From a virus: DNA of 42,295 nucleotides. The notes under the pieces were generated by a model that saw only the letters and a list, made by a program, of their open reading frames with translations, ran no database searches and was not told where the DNA came from. Position numbers and translations under genes: made by a program. Positions 1 to 7,757 of the stretch are shown piece by piece; the first letter of the stretch is position 1, and each line of letters opens with the position of its first letter. The stretch lies in IMG/VR virus record IMGVR_UViG_3300044713_000087, positions 1-42,295 of that record; one strand, 5' to 3'.

Positions 1-153
1 GTTTCCGACGCTTTCGGCGATATCGGCCGCCAGGCGGCGACCGCGTTCTCGTCGCTGTCGCGGCTGGTGCCGGTCATGGGCGCGATCGGCGGCGTGGCCT
101 CGCTCGCCGGCCTCGCCGGGCTCGGGCGGCAGTGGGCGAGTTTCGCGACGCAA
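1..153. repeat. Left copy of terminal direct repeat (genome-end overlap)
   Basis: Bases 1-153 match 42143-42295 without gaps and with two substitutions: base 15 is C here and T in the right copy, and base 27 is C here and G there. Both copies sit in the same frame of the same gene, and both differences are third-codon-position and silent (Phe and Gly codons). This shows that the window is a circular or circularly permuted molecule opened inside the tape measure gene. It is not a functional repeat within a larger chromosome. Confidence 0.95.
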
Positions 154-1818
154 TTGAAGCGCGACAGCGACTATATCCGGGGCTCGACGCCGCAAGCCCT
201 GCAACAGCTGCAACGGGCGTTTACGCTGGTGGGCGGGTCGGCCGAACAGGTTACCGGCACGCTAAAGGATCTGACCAACACCGCGGCGGCGGCGTTCCGC
301 GGCGACGCCAACGCGGCGACATGGTTTCGCACCGCCGGCATCAGCCTCGAAGATTTCAACGGCCAGCTGCGGCCGTCGACCGAGCTATTGCCCGAGGTGC
401 TGACATACATATCGAGCCTTAAAGATCCGACCGACCGCTTGACGGCGGCCAATGGTTTCGGCTCGGCGGCGTTGCGCGACATGGTGCAACAGCTGGAAGC
501 GGCGCGCCGGCCGGGCGAAAACCTTGCCGATACCTATCGCCGGGTGAATGAGCAGGCGGCGAAATACCCGCCGCTGACCGATAAGCAGATCGCCGCAATG
601 CAGCGACACAAGGAAGCGATGGCGTCGCTTGGTGTCAGCGTCGACGCCCTCGGCCAGCGGGTCGGCACCAACATGGCAAGCGCATTTACACCGTTTGTCG
701 TGGCGCTCGACAAATTCGCCAGTGACCCGGCGACGGTGAAAGCGGTTGACAATCTGACCGCAGCTTTTGGCGAACTATTGGAGGGGCTTGATTGGGATTA
801 CGTGCTCGGCTTTCTGCGCGATACGGTGGTCGAGATCACAAAGCTAATCCAATTGGTCAAGGATGCGGTCAAATGGATTCGCACCTTCAAAGAGGATTGG
901 GCGAAATTTTGGGGCGGCGAAGCGCGGGCGCCGACGCCCTCGACCAGTGCCGAGGACGTGGTTGCCGAGCTCGCTGGCGGCAGTGCCGCCTGGCAGGCGC
1001 AAAAGGCCCAGCTTGACGCCAAAGCCGCGGGGGCGGGGGGCGGCGGGCTCGGTAAATGGATTGGCGGGCTGTTTGGCGGGGGTGGGGGTGACACCTCGAT
1101 CGCCAGCGGCGAGGGCTCGCGCGGGGCGACCGTGCCGACGGCACCGGCAGCGGCAAATCAAAACCTACCGCCCGAGGCGCGCGGACTGCTCGACGTTATC
1201 GCTGGCACCGAGTCAGGCGGCAAAAACCCCTATACGCAACTTTATGGCGGCCGAAATATCGAGCTCGCGCCAGGCGAGCGGGCGCCCGCGGTGCCAATCC
1301 GCAGCGGGCCGAATGTCGGCAAAACGAGCAGCGCTTACGGGCGTTATCAATTCATCAACCCGACGTGGGAAGCGCAGGCGAAAAAACTTGGGCTAAAGGA
1401 TCGCAGCCCGGCGGCGCAAGACTTGGCCGCCTGGGATTTGGCGCAAACCCGATATCAGCGTGAAACCAAGCGCGATTTATACGCCGATTTGCAAGCCGGA
1501 CGGCATGACCTGATCGGGCCCGCCCTCGCAAAAGAATGGACGAGCCTACCCGCCGGCATTGAGCAGGCGGGCGGCAATACCGTCGGCCGCTTTTCCTCCC
1601 GGCTTGCCACGAATATCGGTCGGCATCGCGAGGCGATGCAGATCGCCCAAGGGGCACCCGCCGAGGTGACCGGCGGGCCGCCCGTCAACGGCGCCGTCGA
1701 CGTGACGATTACCCATAAGAACCCGCCGCCCGGTGCTACGGTGACCGCCTCGGCGACGGGCGACGCCACGGTCGGCGCACCGCGCACCGAGCAACAGCAA
1801 CTCGCGAACGTCGGCTGA
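1..1818 (+). CDS. Tape measure protein with GH104 muralytic domain, C-terminal part
   Basis: This continues the gene begun at 41972. The first part is Ala-rich and helical, with hydrophobic Gly/Ala/Leu stretches near the start, as in tape measure proteins. A Gly-rich linker lies near 1030-1090. From about 1175 to 1570 there is a lambda-R-like lytic transglycosylase domain (GH104). It has the segment 'IAGTESGGKN' with the presumed catalytic Glu encoded near 1210, then 'SSAYGRYQFINPTWEAQ', 'LGLKDRSPAAQDLAAW' and 'WTSLPAG', which follow the lambda endolysin order. The enzyme would open peptidoglycan locally as the tail penetrates. The rest of the C-terminus is low-complexity. The stop overlaps the next ATG (TGATG). 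No N-terminal residues are missing once the ends are joined. Confidence 0.85.
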   Translation, partial: VSDAFGDIGRQAATAFSSLSRLVPVMGAIGGVASLAGLAGLGRQWASFATQLKRDSDYIRGSTPQALQQLQRAFTLVGGSAEQVTGTLKDLTNTAAAAFRGDANAATWFRTAGISLEDFNGQLRPSTELLPEVLTYISSLKDPTDRLTAANGFGSAALRDMVQQLEAARRPGENLADTYRRVNEQAAKYPPLTDKQIAAMQRHKEAMASLGVSVDALGQRVGTNMASAFTPFVVALDKFASDPATVKAVDNLTAAFGELLEGLDWDYVLGFLRDTVVEITKLIQLVKDAVKWIRTFKEDWAKFWGGEARAPTPSTSAEDVVAELAGGSAAWQAQKAQLDAKAAGAGGGGLGKWIGGLFGGGGGDTSIASGEGSRGATVPTAPAAANQNLPPEARGLLDVIAGTESGGKNPYTQLYGGRNIELAPGERAPAVPIRSGPNVGKTSSAYGRYQFINPTWEAQAKKLGLKDRSPAAQDLAAWDLAQTRYQRETKRDLYADLQAGRHDLIGPALAKEWTSLPAGIEQAGGNTVGRFSSRLATNIGRHREAMQIAQGAPAEVTGGPPVNGAVDVTITHKNPPPGATVTASATGDATVGAPRTEQQQLANVG

Positions 1819-2624
1819 TGCAGACACCGGGCGAGCTCGCACAAGTCGCCGGCCGCAACCTTGCCGCCGACACCCGGCCTTACACCTGGCTCGACAGCCG
1901 GTGGTATGAGCAGCTTTTGCCGGGTTCCTGGCGCGGCGTGGGGTTCATGATGGACGCCGCGCAGACGGTGGCGGGCCGCCGCATCGCACTGCACGAATAT
2001 CCCTATCGCGACACGGTTTGGCCCGAGGATCTTGGCAAATTGCCGCGGCGCTTTGCGTTTCAGGCGTTCCTGGTCGGCGAGGACGTCTACCAGCAACGCA
2101 ATGCGATGATCGCCGCGGCCGAGCAGGCGGGCGAGGGCACGCTCGTTCACCCGACCCTCGGCACCCTGCAATGCGTGTTGATAGATTTCTCGACCACCGA
2201 TCGGCGCGAGCGCGGGCGCATGGTTGAAATCGCGTTTCAATTCGTGCTCGCCGGCGACGTGATGTTCCCAGCGGCCGGCATCGCCTCGGGCAACCTGATC
2301 AATCAATTCGCCGCCGCCCTCAATGGCGCCTCGGGCGCCGAGCTCGAGGGTAACCTCGGCCAGCTGCGCAGCGTGCCGATCGGCGCCACCGCGTTTGTGC
2401 CCGACTTCGCCGAGCTCGCGGTCGAGGCGGTCGACGACCCGACCCGCGCCCTAAACGCGGTCGCCGGGCTGCAGGGCTATTTCGGGCGTTACGCCGCCGG
2501 CAGCCGGGCGACGTTGCAGGCCTCGACCGCGACGGTTGATTCGGCGATCGCCGCCGGCATCGCCTCGCGGGCGGCGGTGCTTGCCGCGGCCGACGGGCTG
2601 CTCGCCGCCTCGGGGGCGCTGTGA
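1818..2624 (+). CDS. Mu gpN-like baseplate protein (DNA circularisation N-terminal domain), N-terminal half
   Basis: This 268-aa product starts at an ATG that overlaps the tape measure stop. Residues about 18-105 carry the DNA_circ_N pattern: 'WYEQLLPGSWRGVGF', 'GRRIALHEYPYRDTVWPEDLG', 'LVGEDVYQQRNAMIAA' and 'GTLVHPTLGTLQC'. In Mu-like phages this family (Mu gpN) is a tail or baseplate protein next to gpP. An Ala-rich helical region follows and stops at 2622-2624. The C-terminal half normally found in this family is in another frame (2698-3258), so the gene is split. The two halves may still act together, since their ends are linked by coupled start and stop codons. Confidence 0.8.
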   Translation: MQTPGELAQVAGRNLAADTRPYTWLDSRWYEQLLPGSWRGVGFMMDAAQTVAGRRIALHEYPYRDTVWPEDLGKLPRRFAFQAFLVGEDVYQQRNAMIAAAEQAGEGTLVHPTLGTLQCVLIDFSTTDRRERGRMVEIAFQFVLAGDVMFPAAGIASGNLINQFAAALNGASGAELEGNLGQLRSVPIGATAFVPDFAELAVEAVDDPTRALNAVAGLQGYFGRYAAGSRATLQASTATVDSAIAAGIASRAAVLAAADGLLAASGAL

Positions 2625-2698
2625 GCGGCGTGAATCGTTTGGGGTGCTATGACAGCACCCGAGGGCGTTCTGTGGCGGCTTCCCTGGCGCCCGGCTGA
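2621..2698 (+). CDS. 25-aa coupled micro-ORF between the two gpN halves (putative)
   Basis: A GTG at 2621 overlaps the preceding stop (GTGA). The frame runs 25 codons and its stop overlaps the next ATG (TGATG at 2696-2700). The peptide would begin MSGVNRLGCYDSTRG and has no recognisable domain. Its main interest is mechanical: by coupled re-initiation it would carry ribosomes from the N-terminal gpN half to the C-terminal half, which is two minus-one frame steps away. It may instead be a remnant of the linker of an originally continuous gpN gene. Expression cannot be judged from the sequence. Confidence 0.3.
   Translation: MSGVNRLGCYDSTRGRSVAASLAPG
2642..2660 (+). other. Perfect hairpin in the gpN split region
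   Basis: GGGTGCT (2642-2648) and AGCACCC (2654-2660) form a perfect 7-bp stem with a five-base loop, ATGAC. No T-run follows, so it is not a standard terminator. It lies inside the 73-base interruption of the gpN-like gene and might affect re-initiation or frameshifting. Confidence 0.5.
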
Positions 2699-3258
2699 TG
2701 GCGGTGCCCGACTTCGCCGCGGCCTCGGAACGCCTCGCGGCCGCGGTTTTGGCCTCGACCAGCGACCCGGCCGACGCGATACGGCTACTGTTCCCGCTGT
2801 GCTCTTACGTGCCGCCGCGCCTGCCCGGAACGGGCCCGCTGTCGGCGGCGATCCGCCTGGCGCAAAACGCGCTGGCGGCGAAACTGCGGTGCGACGCCTG
2901 CGCGGCGCTGGCGCGGGCGACCGCCCTCTATCAGCCGCGGTCTTACCAGGATGCGCAATCGCTGCGCCTGGCGGTGGTCGGCGCCCTCGACGCTGAGGCG
3001 ATTCGCAATGCCGACCAGGGCAACGACGCGACCTATCAGGCGTTGCGCGATCTGCGCACCGCCGTCGCCCTCGACCTGGCGATACGCGGCGCCTATCTCG
3101 CGACGCTGGTCGAGGTGCAAACCTACGTGCCGCAGCCGTCGCTCGCGCAGGCGTGGGCCCTCTATGGCGACACTACGCGCGAGCCGGAGCTCGTCGGCTC
3201 GGCCGCCCCGCGGCACCCGCTATGGCTGCCGGTCACCTTTCCGGCATTATCGCGATGA
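2698..3258 (+). CDS. Mu gpN-like baseplate protein, C-terminal half in a shifted frame
   Basis: This 186-aa product starts at an ATG in a TGATG overlap. It has the features of the C-terminal half of gpN-type proteins: a helical 'DFAAASERLAAAVLAS' start, 'DPADAIRLLFPL', 'YQDAQSLRLAVVGALDAEA', 'LRDLRTAVALDLAIRGAYL', 'YVPQPSLAQAWALYGD' and a closing 'RHPLWLPVTF'. It has no DNA_circ_N domain of its own, which is supplied by 1818-2624. The two parts plus the micro-ORF total about 480 residues, close to an intact family member by my estimate. A recent split of one gene is more likely than two unrelated genes; an assembly error cannot be excluded. Confidence 0.7.
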   Translation: MAVPDFAAASERLAAAVLASTSDPADAIRLLFPLCSYVPPRLPGTGPLSAAIRLAQNALAAKLRCDACAALARATALYQPRSYQDAQSLRLAVVGALDAEAIRNADQGNDATYQALRDLRTAVALDLAIRGAYLATLVEVQTYVPQPSLAQAWALYGDTTREPELVGSAAPRHPLWLPVTFPALSR

Positions 3259-4401
3259 GTGATCGGACTTGGGGCACCAGTTCCGCGGGGGAAGCCGGTC
3301 GGCGCCGAGGATGCCCTCGCCCTCATCGTCGGCGGCCGCGAATGGGCCGGCTGGCAACGAGTGAGTGTGACCCGGTCAATGGACACCGTACCGGCGGCGT
3401 TCGCCGTGCAAGTCACCGAACGCTATCCGCGCACCGCCGACATTGCGGTGGTGCCGGGCGATGCGTGCCAGGTCAAGATCGGCGGCGACCTGGTGATTAC
3501 CGGCTACATTGACCAATACACCTCGCAGATTAGCGCCGGCGACCACACGGTGCGCATTGCCGGGCGGTCGAAGTCGGCCGATTTGGTCGACTGCGCGGCG
3601 TTTGTCGGCTCGCCCGATGCGCCCTCGTTCCAAATCAAGGGCGGCACCGCCCTTAGCATCGCCCAACAGATCGCCAAGCCCTACGACGTCGAGATTTCCT
3701 CGGTTTCGGGGCCCGGCGCCGAGATCCCGCAGTTCAACATCGCGCTAGGTGAAACTGCATATGAAGTGATCGACCGCATTACGCGCTACAGTAAACTAGT
3801 AATATACGATATGCCCGATGGAAGCCTGGTGATGGCGCAAGCCGGCAGCGAAAAGATGGCGAGCGGGTTTGCCCAAGGCGAGAACGTCGAGCAGGCGGTA
3901 GTGACGTTCTCAATGGACCAAAGATTTTCTGAATACTATGGGCATTTGCTCTCGACTGGGGTTTTCGGCGACGACACAGGGTCGGCTGCAACGCGGGTCG
4001 GCCAGGTGGTGCGCGACGACGGGGTGAAACGCCTACGGCGCAGATATATCATCAGTGAGCAAAGCCACCTTGGCAAGTTCCTGGCGCACGACCGGGCGAT
4101 TTGGGAGCGCAACCGGCGTTATGGCCGCAGTCAAGCCGTGCAGATCACCGCCGACGCCTGGCGCGACGCGCGCCGGCAATTGTGGGCGCCAAACCACCTC
4201 GCCCCGATCAGAATCCCGGCTCTGAAACTGCCCGACGCGTCGTGGCTTGTCGCCCAAGTGCAGTATCTCAGAGATGAGACCGGGCAGCATGCCGCTTTGG
4301 TGATGATGCCGGTCGAGGCTTTCAGCCCCGAGCCGTTGGCGTTGCAGCAAACGCCGCTGATGGTCGAACACGTCGAAAGGTTCAACGCGGCGGGCCGATG
4401 A
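3259..4401 (+). CDS. Baseplate hub protein, Mu gpP-like (phage late control D / T4 gp27 type)
   Basis: This 380-aa product starts at a GTG directly after the preceding TGA. The N-terminal part has the hub-domain style 'GREWAGWQRVSVTRSMDTVP', 'FAVQVTERYPR', 'PGDACQVKIGGDLVITGYID' and 'HTVRIAGRSKSADLVDC'. The middle has 'GETAYEVIDRITRYSKL'. These strings are typical of the Mu gpP/P2 gpD family, which forms the trimeric hub joining the tail tube to the spike. Gene order (gpN, gpP, gp45) is that of Mu. The stop overlaps the spike gene start (ATGA), so the two are probably translated together. Confidence 0.85.
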   Translation: MIGLGAPVPRGKPVGAEDALALIVGGREWAGWQRVSVTRSMDTVPAAFAVQVTERYPRTADIAVVPGDACQVKIGGDLVITGYIDQYTSQISAGDHTVRIAGRSKSADLVDCAAFVGSPDAPSFQIKGGTALSIAQQIAKPYDVEISSVSGPGAEIPQFNIALGETAYEVIDRITRYSKLVIYDMPDGSLVMAQAGSEKMASGFAQGENVEQAVVTFSMDQRFSEYYGHLLSTGVFGDDTGSAATRVGQVVRDDGVKRLRRRYIISEQSHLGKFLAHDRAIWERNRRYGRSQAVQITADAWRDARRQLWAPNHLAPIRIPALKLPDASWLVAQVQYLRDETGQHAALVMMPVEAFSPEPLALQQTPLMVEHVERFNAAGR

Positions 4402-4874
4402 GCGAGCAAAGCCAACTAGATCGCCTCTATCGCCGCACCACAATGATGGTTGCGCCGGTCAAAATCGTTGCGACCAACGATGAGGGACCCGTGCATCGGG
4501 CGCAGATCGAAATCAACGGCACGCCCGAAGTATTGGACGATGTAGCTGTAGTCGAAATATATGGCGTGGCGTCACACGCACCGGTAAACAGCGATGCGAC
4601 CGCGTTTTTTGTGCAGGGAAACCGGTCGAATGCGGTCGTCATCGGCACGAATAATCAAAAATTCCGGCTGCGCGGCCTGAAATCGGGCGAGGTGGCACTT
4701 TACACCGACGAGGGCGACGAAATTCGCATGGCGCGTGGGAAAATCGTCGAGATCAAAGCCGGCGAGCAAGTGAAAATCACCTGCAAATCGGCGCTCGTCA
4801 TCGCCGAGGACAAAATGCGCGTAGAATCGCCGAGGCTAGAATGCACCGGCGATATCGAGGCTAACGTGCCGTGA
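4398..4874 (+). CDS. Baseplate spike protein, Mu gp45-like, apparently truncated at the C-terminus
   Basis: This 158-aa product starts in an ATGA overlap with the hub gene. It shows the gp45 order: an N-terminal helix with 'LDRLYRRTTMMVAPVKIV', an OB-like barrel, 'VVIGTNNQKFRLRGLKSGEV' and 'ALYTDEGDEIRMARGK', then short beta repeats ending 'VESPRLECTGDIEANVP'. Family members normally continue for another 30-40 residues with a His-containing tip (HxH) that binds a metal at the spike apex. That part is absent here, and a minus-strand nuclease cassette begins exactly at this point, overlapping the last 14 bases. I infer that the insertion removed the tip, or that the phage uses a blunt spike. 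Confidence 0.8.
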   Translation: MSEQSQLDRLYRRTTMMVAPVKIVATNDEGPVHRAQIEINGTPEVLDDVAVVEIYGVASHAPVNSDATAFFVQGNRSNAVVIGTNNQKFRLRGLKSGEVALYTDEGDEIRMARGKIVEIKAGEQVKITCKSALVIAEDKMRVESPRLECTGDIEANVP

Positions 4875-5088
4875 CTGCCCGGCTTGCCGTGCGCCAATTT
4901 GACGGCGGCGGGTTCTGTTGGTGCAGTCGCGCGAGCCTATTCAGCCATGTGGCGATCGGCGGCGGAATTGGCGTGCGACCCTGCAGCCATGCCGTCGGCA
5001 GATTGCGGTGCGAGCCGATGCGGATCGCCAATTCGCGGCCCGACCAGCCGATCGCGGTCAACGCCGCATGCAATTCGGCGGGCGTCAT
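4861..5088 (-). CDS. Small helix-turn-helix protein of the inserted cassette
   Basis: This 75-aa product starts at an ATG that overlaps the stop of the GIY-YIG gene (ATGA), so it is the last gene of a three-gene minus-strand operon. The sequence 'MTPAELHAALTAIGWSGREL' followed by 'AIRIGSHRNLPTAWLQGRTP' and 'PPPIATWLNRLA' is the pattern of small XRE-like HTH proteins in which the second helix pair contacts DNA. It could regulate the cassette or hold down nuclease activity. It ends inside the 3' end of the spike gene. The start was chosen for coupling; a longer upstream frame exists but only shadows the nuclease gene. Confidence 0.65.
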   Translation of the reverse strand: MTPAELHAALTAIGWSGRELAIRIGSHRNLPTAWLQGRTPIPPPIATWLNRLARLHQQNPPPSNWRTASRAVTAR

Positions 5089-5762
5089 GCTGCCGCCTTC
5101 TGCCGCCGGTGGGCGGCCGCCATCTTCGCGCGAGTTTCGGGCGATGCCTTCCTGCCGCGATTGGCCGCCGCTGACTTTGCGATTGCCTCGGCCGACATTT
5201 TTCGACCGAGCGCAGCCGCCGCCATCTTCGCACGCGTCTCGGGCGAGCGCTTCCGGCCAAGATGAGTCGCCTTTATTTTTGCAACGGCCTCGGGCGTATG
5301 TTTCCAACCCCATCGCTTTGCGCGGGTCGCAAGCGACTGTTTTCCGCCACGCTTGGCCGCCGCCATTTTCGCAATGGCTTCAGGCGAATGTTTGAACCCG
5401 CGTCGGGCGGCTGCCGATTTTGCAATGGCTTCGGGCGAAGGTTTCACGCCGCTCGCGCCCTCGCCGCCATCGGTCAGATTGACCAATGGACCGTGCGGAA
5501 CTCGACCAATCGCCGCGATCAGCGCAACCTCATAAGCGTTCGCCGTTGCCTCGGTCAAACCTTCGTGCAATTTGACCTTGGCGAGCTCGACGCCACGCGC
5601 TTGCAGATCGCGAATAATCGCGAAGCGATGCCCCTTGCGGCCATAGCGCGCCCGCCGCTCATGATCAAGCCAACGGTCGCCGTGGCCCTTGCCGACATAG
5701 AACGGCCGCCCGTCATCGCGGAAAAGCACGTAAACGTAAAAGTCGCTGCGCGGGGTGGTCAT
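5085..5762 (-). CDS. GIY-YIG homing endonuclease with NUMOD3-like repeats
   Basis: This 225-aa product starts at MTTPRSDFYVYV, where the ATG overlaps the stop of the upstream 49-aa gene. Residues about 6-90 are a GIY-YIG nuclease: 'YVYVLFRDDGRPFYVGKG' carries the paired Tyr motifs, followed by conserved Arg residues, the catalytic-type Glu in 'NAYEVALIAAIG', and 'NLTDGGEG'. The C-terminal 125 residues contain about seven copies of an 18-residue unit with a core like 'SPEAIAKMAAAKRG', as in NUMOD3 DNA-binding modules of phage homing enzymes. It is antisense to the tail operon and sits directly behind the spike gene, as expected for a free-standing homing gene that inserted there. It may drive its own spread between related phages. 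Confidence 0.85.
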   Translation of the reverse strand: MTTPRSDFYVYVLFRDDGRPFYVGKGHGDRWLDHERRARYGRKGHRFAIIRDLQARGVELAKVKLHEGLTEATANAYEVALIAAIGRVPHGPLVNLTDGGEGASGVKPSPEAIAKSAAARRGFKHSPEAIAKMAAAKRGGKQSLATRAKRWGWKHTPEAVAKIKATHLGRKRSPETRAKMAAAALGRKMSAEAIAKSAAANRGRKASPETRAKMAAAHRRQKAAA

Positions 5763-5908
5763 GCCGCCCTCCGTTCGCGCCACAACTTCATGAGGCGCGC
5801 AAATTCGATGCGCTGTGGCGCTGTCGGGCGGGTGCGGCGCGCGGCTTTGGCGAGACGGATACGCTCGGTTTCCGTTAACTCGCTTGTCAATTTCAGGGTG
5901 CGAACCAT
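5759..5908 (-). CDS. 49-aa basic protein, first gene of the inserted cassette
   Basis: The ATG at 5908 is preceded by an AAAGG ribosome site, and the TGA overlaps the nuclease start. The peptide begins MVRTLKLTSELTETERIRLA and continues with a basic 'KAARRTRPTAPQRIEFARLM'. It is helical and strongly charged and could bind nucleic acid, but I recognise no family. Its tight coupling to the nuclease gene supports it being real. Both the coupling and its position between nuclease and promoter suggest a regulator or a partner of the nuclease. Confidence 0.55.
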   Translation of the reverse strand: MVRTLKLTSELTETERIRLAKAARRTRPTAPQRIEFARLMKLWRERRAA

Positions 5909-5928
5909 TGCCTTTGCCTCAGTCGTGG

Positions 5929-5981
5929 CGGCGGGCATGATGACCCGCCGTCTCGGACAATATGAACAATGCCGGAGACGG
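5929..5981. promoter_or_regulatory. Two overlapping inverted repeats between the cassette and gp46
   Basis: CGGCGGG (5929-5935) pairs with CCCGCCG (5944-5950) around an eight-base loop. CCGTCTC (5948-5954) can instead pair with GAGACGG (5975-5981). The two structures share bases 5948-5950 and exclude each other. The region holds the start of the minus-strand cassette and the leader of the plus-strand gp46 gene. Candidate minus-strand promoter hexamers (TTGTCC, 16 bases, CATTGT) lie in the same stretch. Function is inferred only. Confidence 0.4.
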
Positions 5982-6015
5982 TTTCAAGGACAAAACGAAC
6001 AACGGAGGGCGGATC

Positions 6016-6618
6016 GTGCATAGTCTCGTCGAACGGCCACCGGGGTGGATTGAGGACGAGGGGCTGATCTTGCCCGGCATCCCGCGCGACATGCCCGCCG
6101 CGGTGCCGGCCGGCGATATCCGGGTGCTGTGGAACAACGCCGAGGCAATGGGCGATTGGGGGCTAGCTGCCGGCGACATTGAAACTGGAAACGACCTCGC
6201 CAGCGCCTGCCTGGTGTCGCTGTTCACCGATGCGCTGGCCTCGCCCGACTTTGTACCGACCGACGGCACCACCGAACGCCGCGGCTGGTGGGCCGATATG
6301 TACGAAGATCGGCCGCTCGGCTCGCGGCTGTGGCAATTGGAGCGGGCGAAGAAAACGCGCGCCACGCTCGGCCAGGCGCGGCAAATGGCGCTCGCGGCAT
6401 TGCAATGGCTGATCGACGACGGGCTCGCCCGCACCGTGTTGTGCAACACCATGTGGCTCGCCGGCAACATGCTCGGCATTGCCATCGGCATTGTCCGCCC
6501 CAACGGCGCCCTCGTGCAGTTTCGGTGGGGGTGGGCATGGGATGAGCTCGCGACGTTGCGCTCGCCGGTGCGCTTCCCTGATGACGCGCTGCCGCCACCC
6601 GAGCTCGTCGCCGTCTAA
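6016..6618 (+). CDS. Baseplate wedge protein, Mu gp46-like
   Basis: This 200-aa product uses a GTG at 6016 because a strong GGAGG site (6004-6008) stands seven bases before it; an in-frame ATG at 5962 lacks such a site. From residue about 34 the family pattern appears: 'DIRVLWNNAEAMGDW', 'DIETGNDLASACLVSLFTDA', 'RRGWWADMYEDRPLGSRLW' and 'LERAKKTRATLGQARQMALA'. Mu gp46 (related to T4 gp25) links the sheath to the wedge. The first 30 residues are an extension that I do not see in Mu gp46 and may reflect repair of the 5' end after the cassette inserted. The stop overlaps the gp47 start (TAATG). Confidence 0.8.
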   Translation: MHSLVERPPGWIEDEGLILPGIPRDMPAAVPAGDIRVLWNNAEAMGDWGLAAGDIETGNDLASACLVSLFTDALASPDFVPTDGTTERRGWWADMYEDRPLGSRLWQLERAKKTRATLGQARQMALAALQWLIDDGLARTVLCNTMWLAGNMLGIAIGIVRPNGALVQFRWGWAWDELATLRSPVRFPDDALPPPELVAV

Positions 6619-7757
6619 TGCCGTTCGCCCGCCCGAGCCTTACGCAGCTGCGCGACCACGCGATTCAGGACATTACCGCCTCGGGCGTGCCGGGGCTGTC
6701 GGGGCTGTTGCGCAACGCGGTGCTGCGGGTGTTGGCCTGGGCGATGGCTGGGTTAGCTTACGGCGCCTATGGCTATGCCGACTGGATTGCCCGCATGGGC
6801 GTCCCGTTCACCGCCGAAGATGAATTTATGTACGCGTGGGCGGCGCTGGTCGGTATCAACCCGAGCGACGCCACGCCGGCGCGCGGCAATGCGCTGTTCT
6901 CGGGCGTGCCCGACCGCCTATTGCCGGCGCAAACCCCGCTCACCCGGTCGGACGGCACGCCATACGAGACGACGGCCGAGGGGCATATTGGCCTCGACGG
7001 CTTTGTGACGGTGCCAATCCTCGCGCTGGTGCCGGGCGCGTTCACGAATTGCGACCCGCAAACCCCGATGTCGATCGCCCGGCCGATATCCGGCATCAAC
7101 TCGGGCGGACTGACAATCGGCGACACCGTCGGCGGCGCCGACCAGGAACCCAAGCCGCTAACCCGCTCGCGCATGCTGGCGCGCTACCGCGAGCCGCCGC
7201 AGGGCGGGGCGTTCAACGACTATCAGCAATGGGCGCTCGAGGTGCCGGGCGTCACCCGCGCTTGGACTGAACCGCTCGGCTATGGCGCCGGTACGGTCGT
7301 TGTCTACCCGATGTTTGACGATAACGAGCATGACGGCTTTCCGCAGGGCACCGATGGCGTTTCGGCCGGCGAACTGCGCCAGGGCGCGCCGGCGACCGCG
7401 ACCGGCGACCAGCTGCTCGTCGCCGATCACATTTGGGGGCCGCAACCGGTCACCGCCCTGGTCATCGTCTGCGCGCCGCTACCGCACCCGGTCGACGTCA
7501 CGCTGATCGCCCTAGACCCGAACACCGAGGACATACGCGAGGGCGTCGAGGCGTCGTTGCGCGACCTGTTCCTACTCTCGGGCGAGGTGGCGGGCACGCT
7601 GTACCCCTCGCAATTTTACGAGGCGATCCTCGCGACACCAGGAATTCGGACGTTCACGATGACCGTGCCGGCGGGCCCGGTCACCGCACCCGGCGGCGCC
7701 CTGCCGGTGCTCGGGCAATTCCTGGCGCCGGCGATGGTCGAGGGGCCCGATGCCTGA
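6618..7757 (+). CDS. Baseplate wedge protein, Mu gp47-like (baseplate J)
   Basis: This 379-aa product matches the gpJ/gp47 family. It starts 'FARPSLTQLRDHAIQDITA', continues with 'ALVGINPSDATPARGNALFSG', and has 'GDTVGGADQEPKPLTRSRML' and 'YQQWALEVPGVTRAWTEP' in the central, best conserved part. The C-terminal part carries 'TLYPSQFYEAILATPGI'. With gp46 and gp48 it would build the wedges around the hub. It overlaps gp48 by eight bases. Length fits the family (about 350-400). Confidence 0.88.
   Translation: MPFARPSLTQLRDHAIQDITASGVPGLSGLLRNAVLRVLAWAMAGLAYGAYGYADWIARMGVPFTAEDEFMYAWAALVGINPSDATPARGNALFSGVPDRLLPAQTPLTRSDGTPYETTAEGHIGLDGFVTVPILALVPGAFTNCDPQTPMSIARPISGINSGGLTIGDTVGGADQEPKPLTRSRMLARYREPPQGGAFNDYQQWALEVPGVTRAWTEPLGYGAGTVVVYPMFDDNEHDGFPQGTDGVSAGELRQGAPATATGDQLLVADHIWGPQPVTALVIVCAPLPHPVDVTLIALDPNTEDIREGVEASLRDLFLLSGEVAGTLYPSQFYEAILATPGIRTFTMTVPAGPVTAPGGALPVLGQFLAPAMVEGPDA

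Noticed and set aside
1455-2306. A 283-codon minus-strand open frame
   Set aside because: It is antisense to the tape measure and gpN genes, has no recognisable domain and no ribosome site.
2649-2996. A 115-codon plus-strand frame starting in the loop of the gpN hairpin
   Set aside because: The Arg/Gly-rich product has no family features, whereas the overlapping 2698-3258 frame matches gpN C-terminal sequence.
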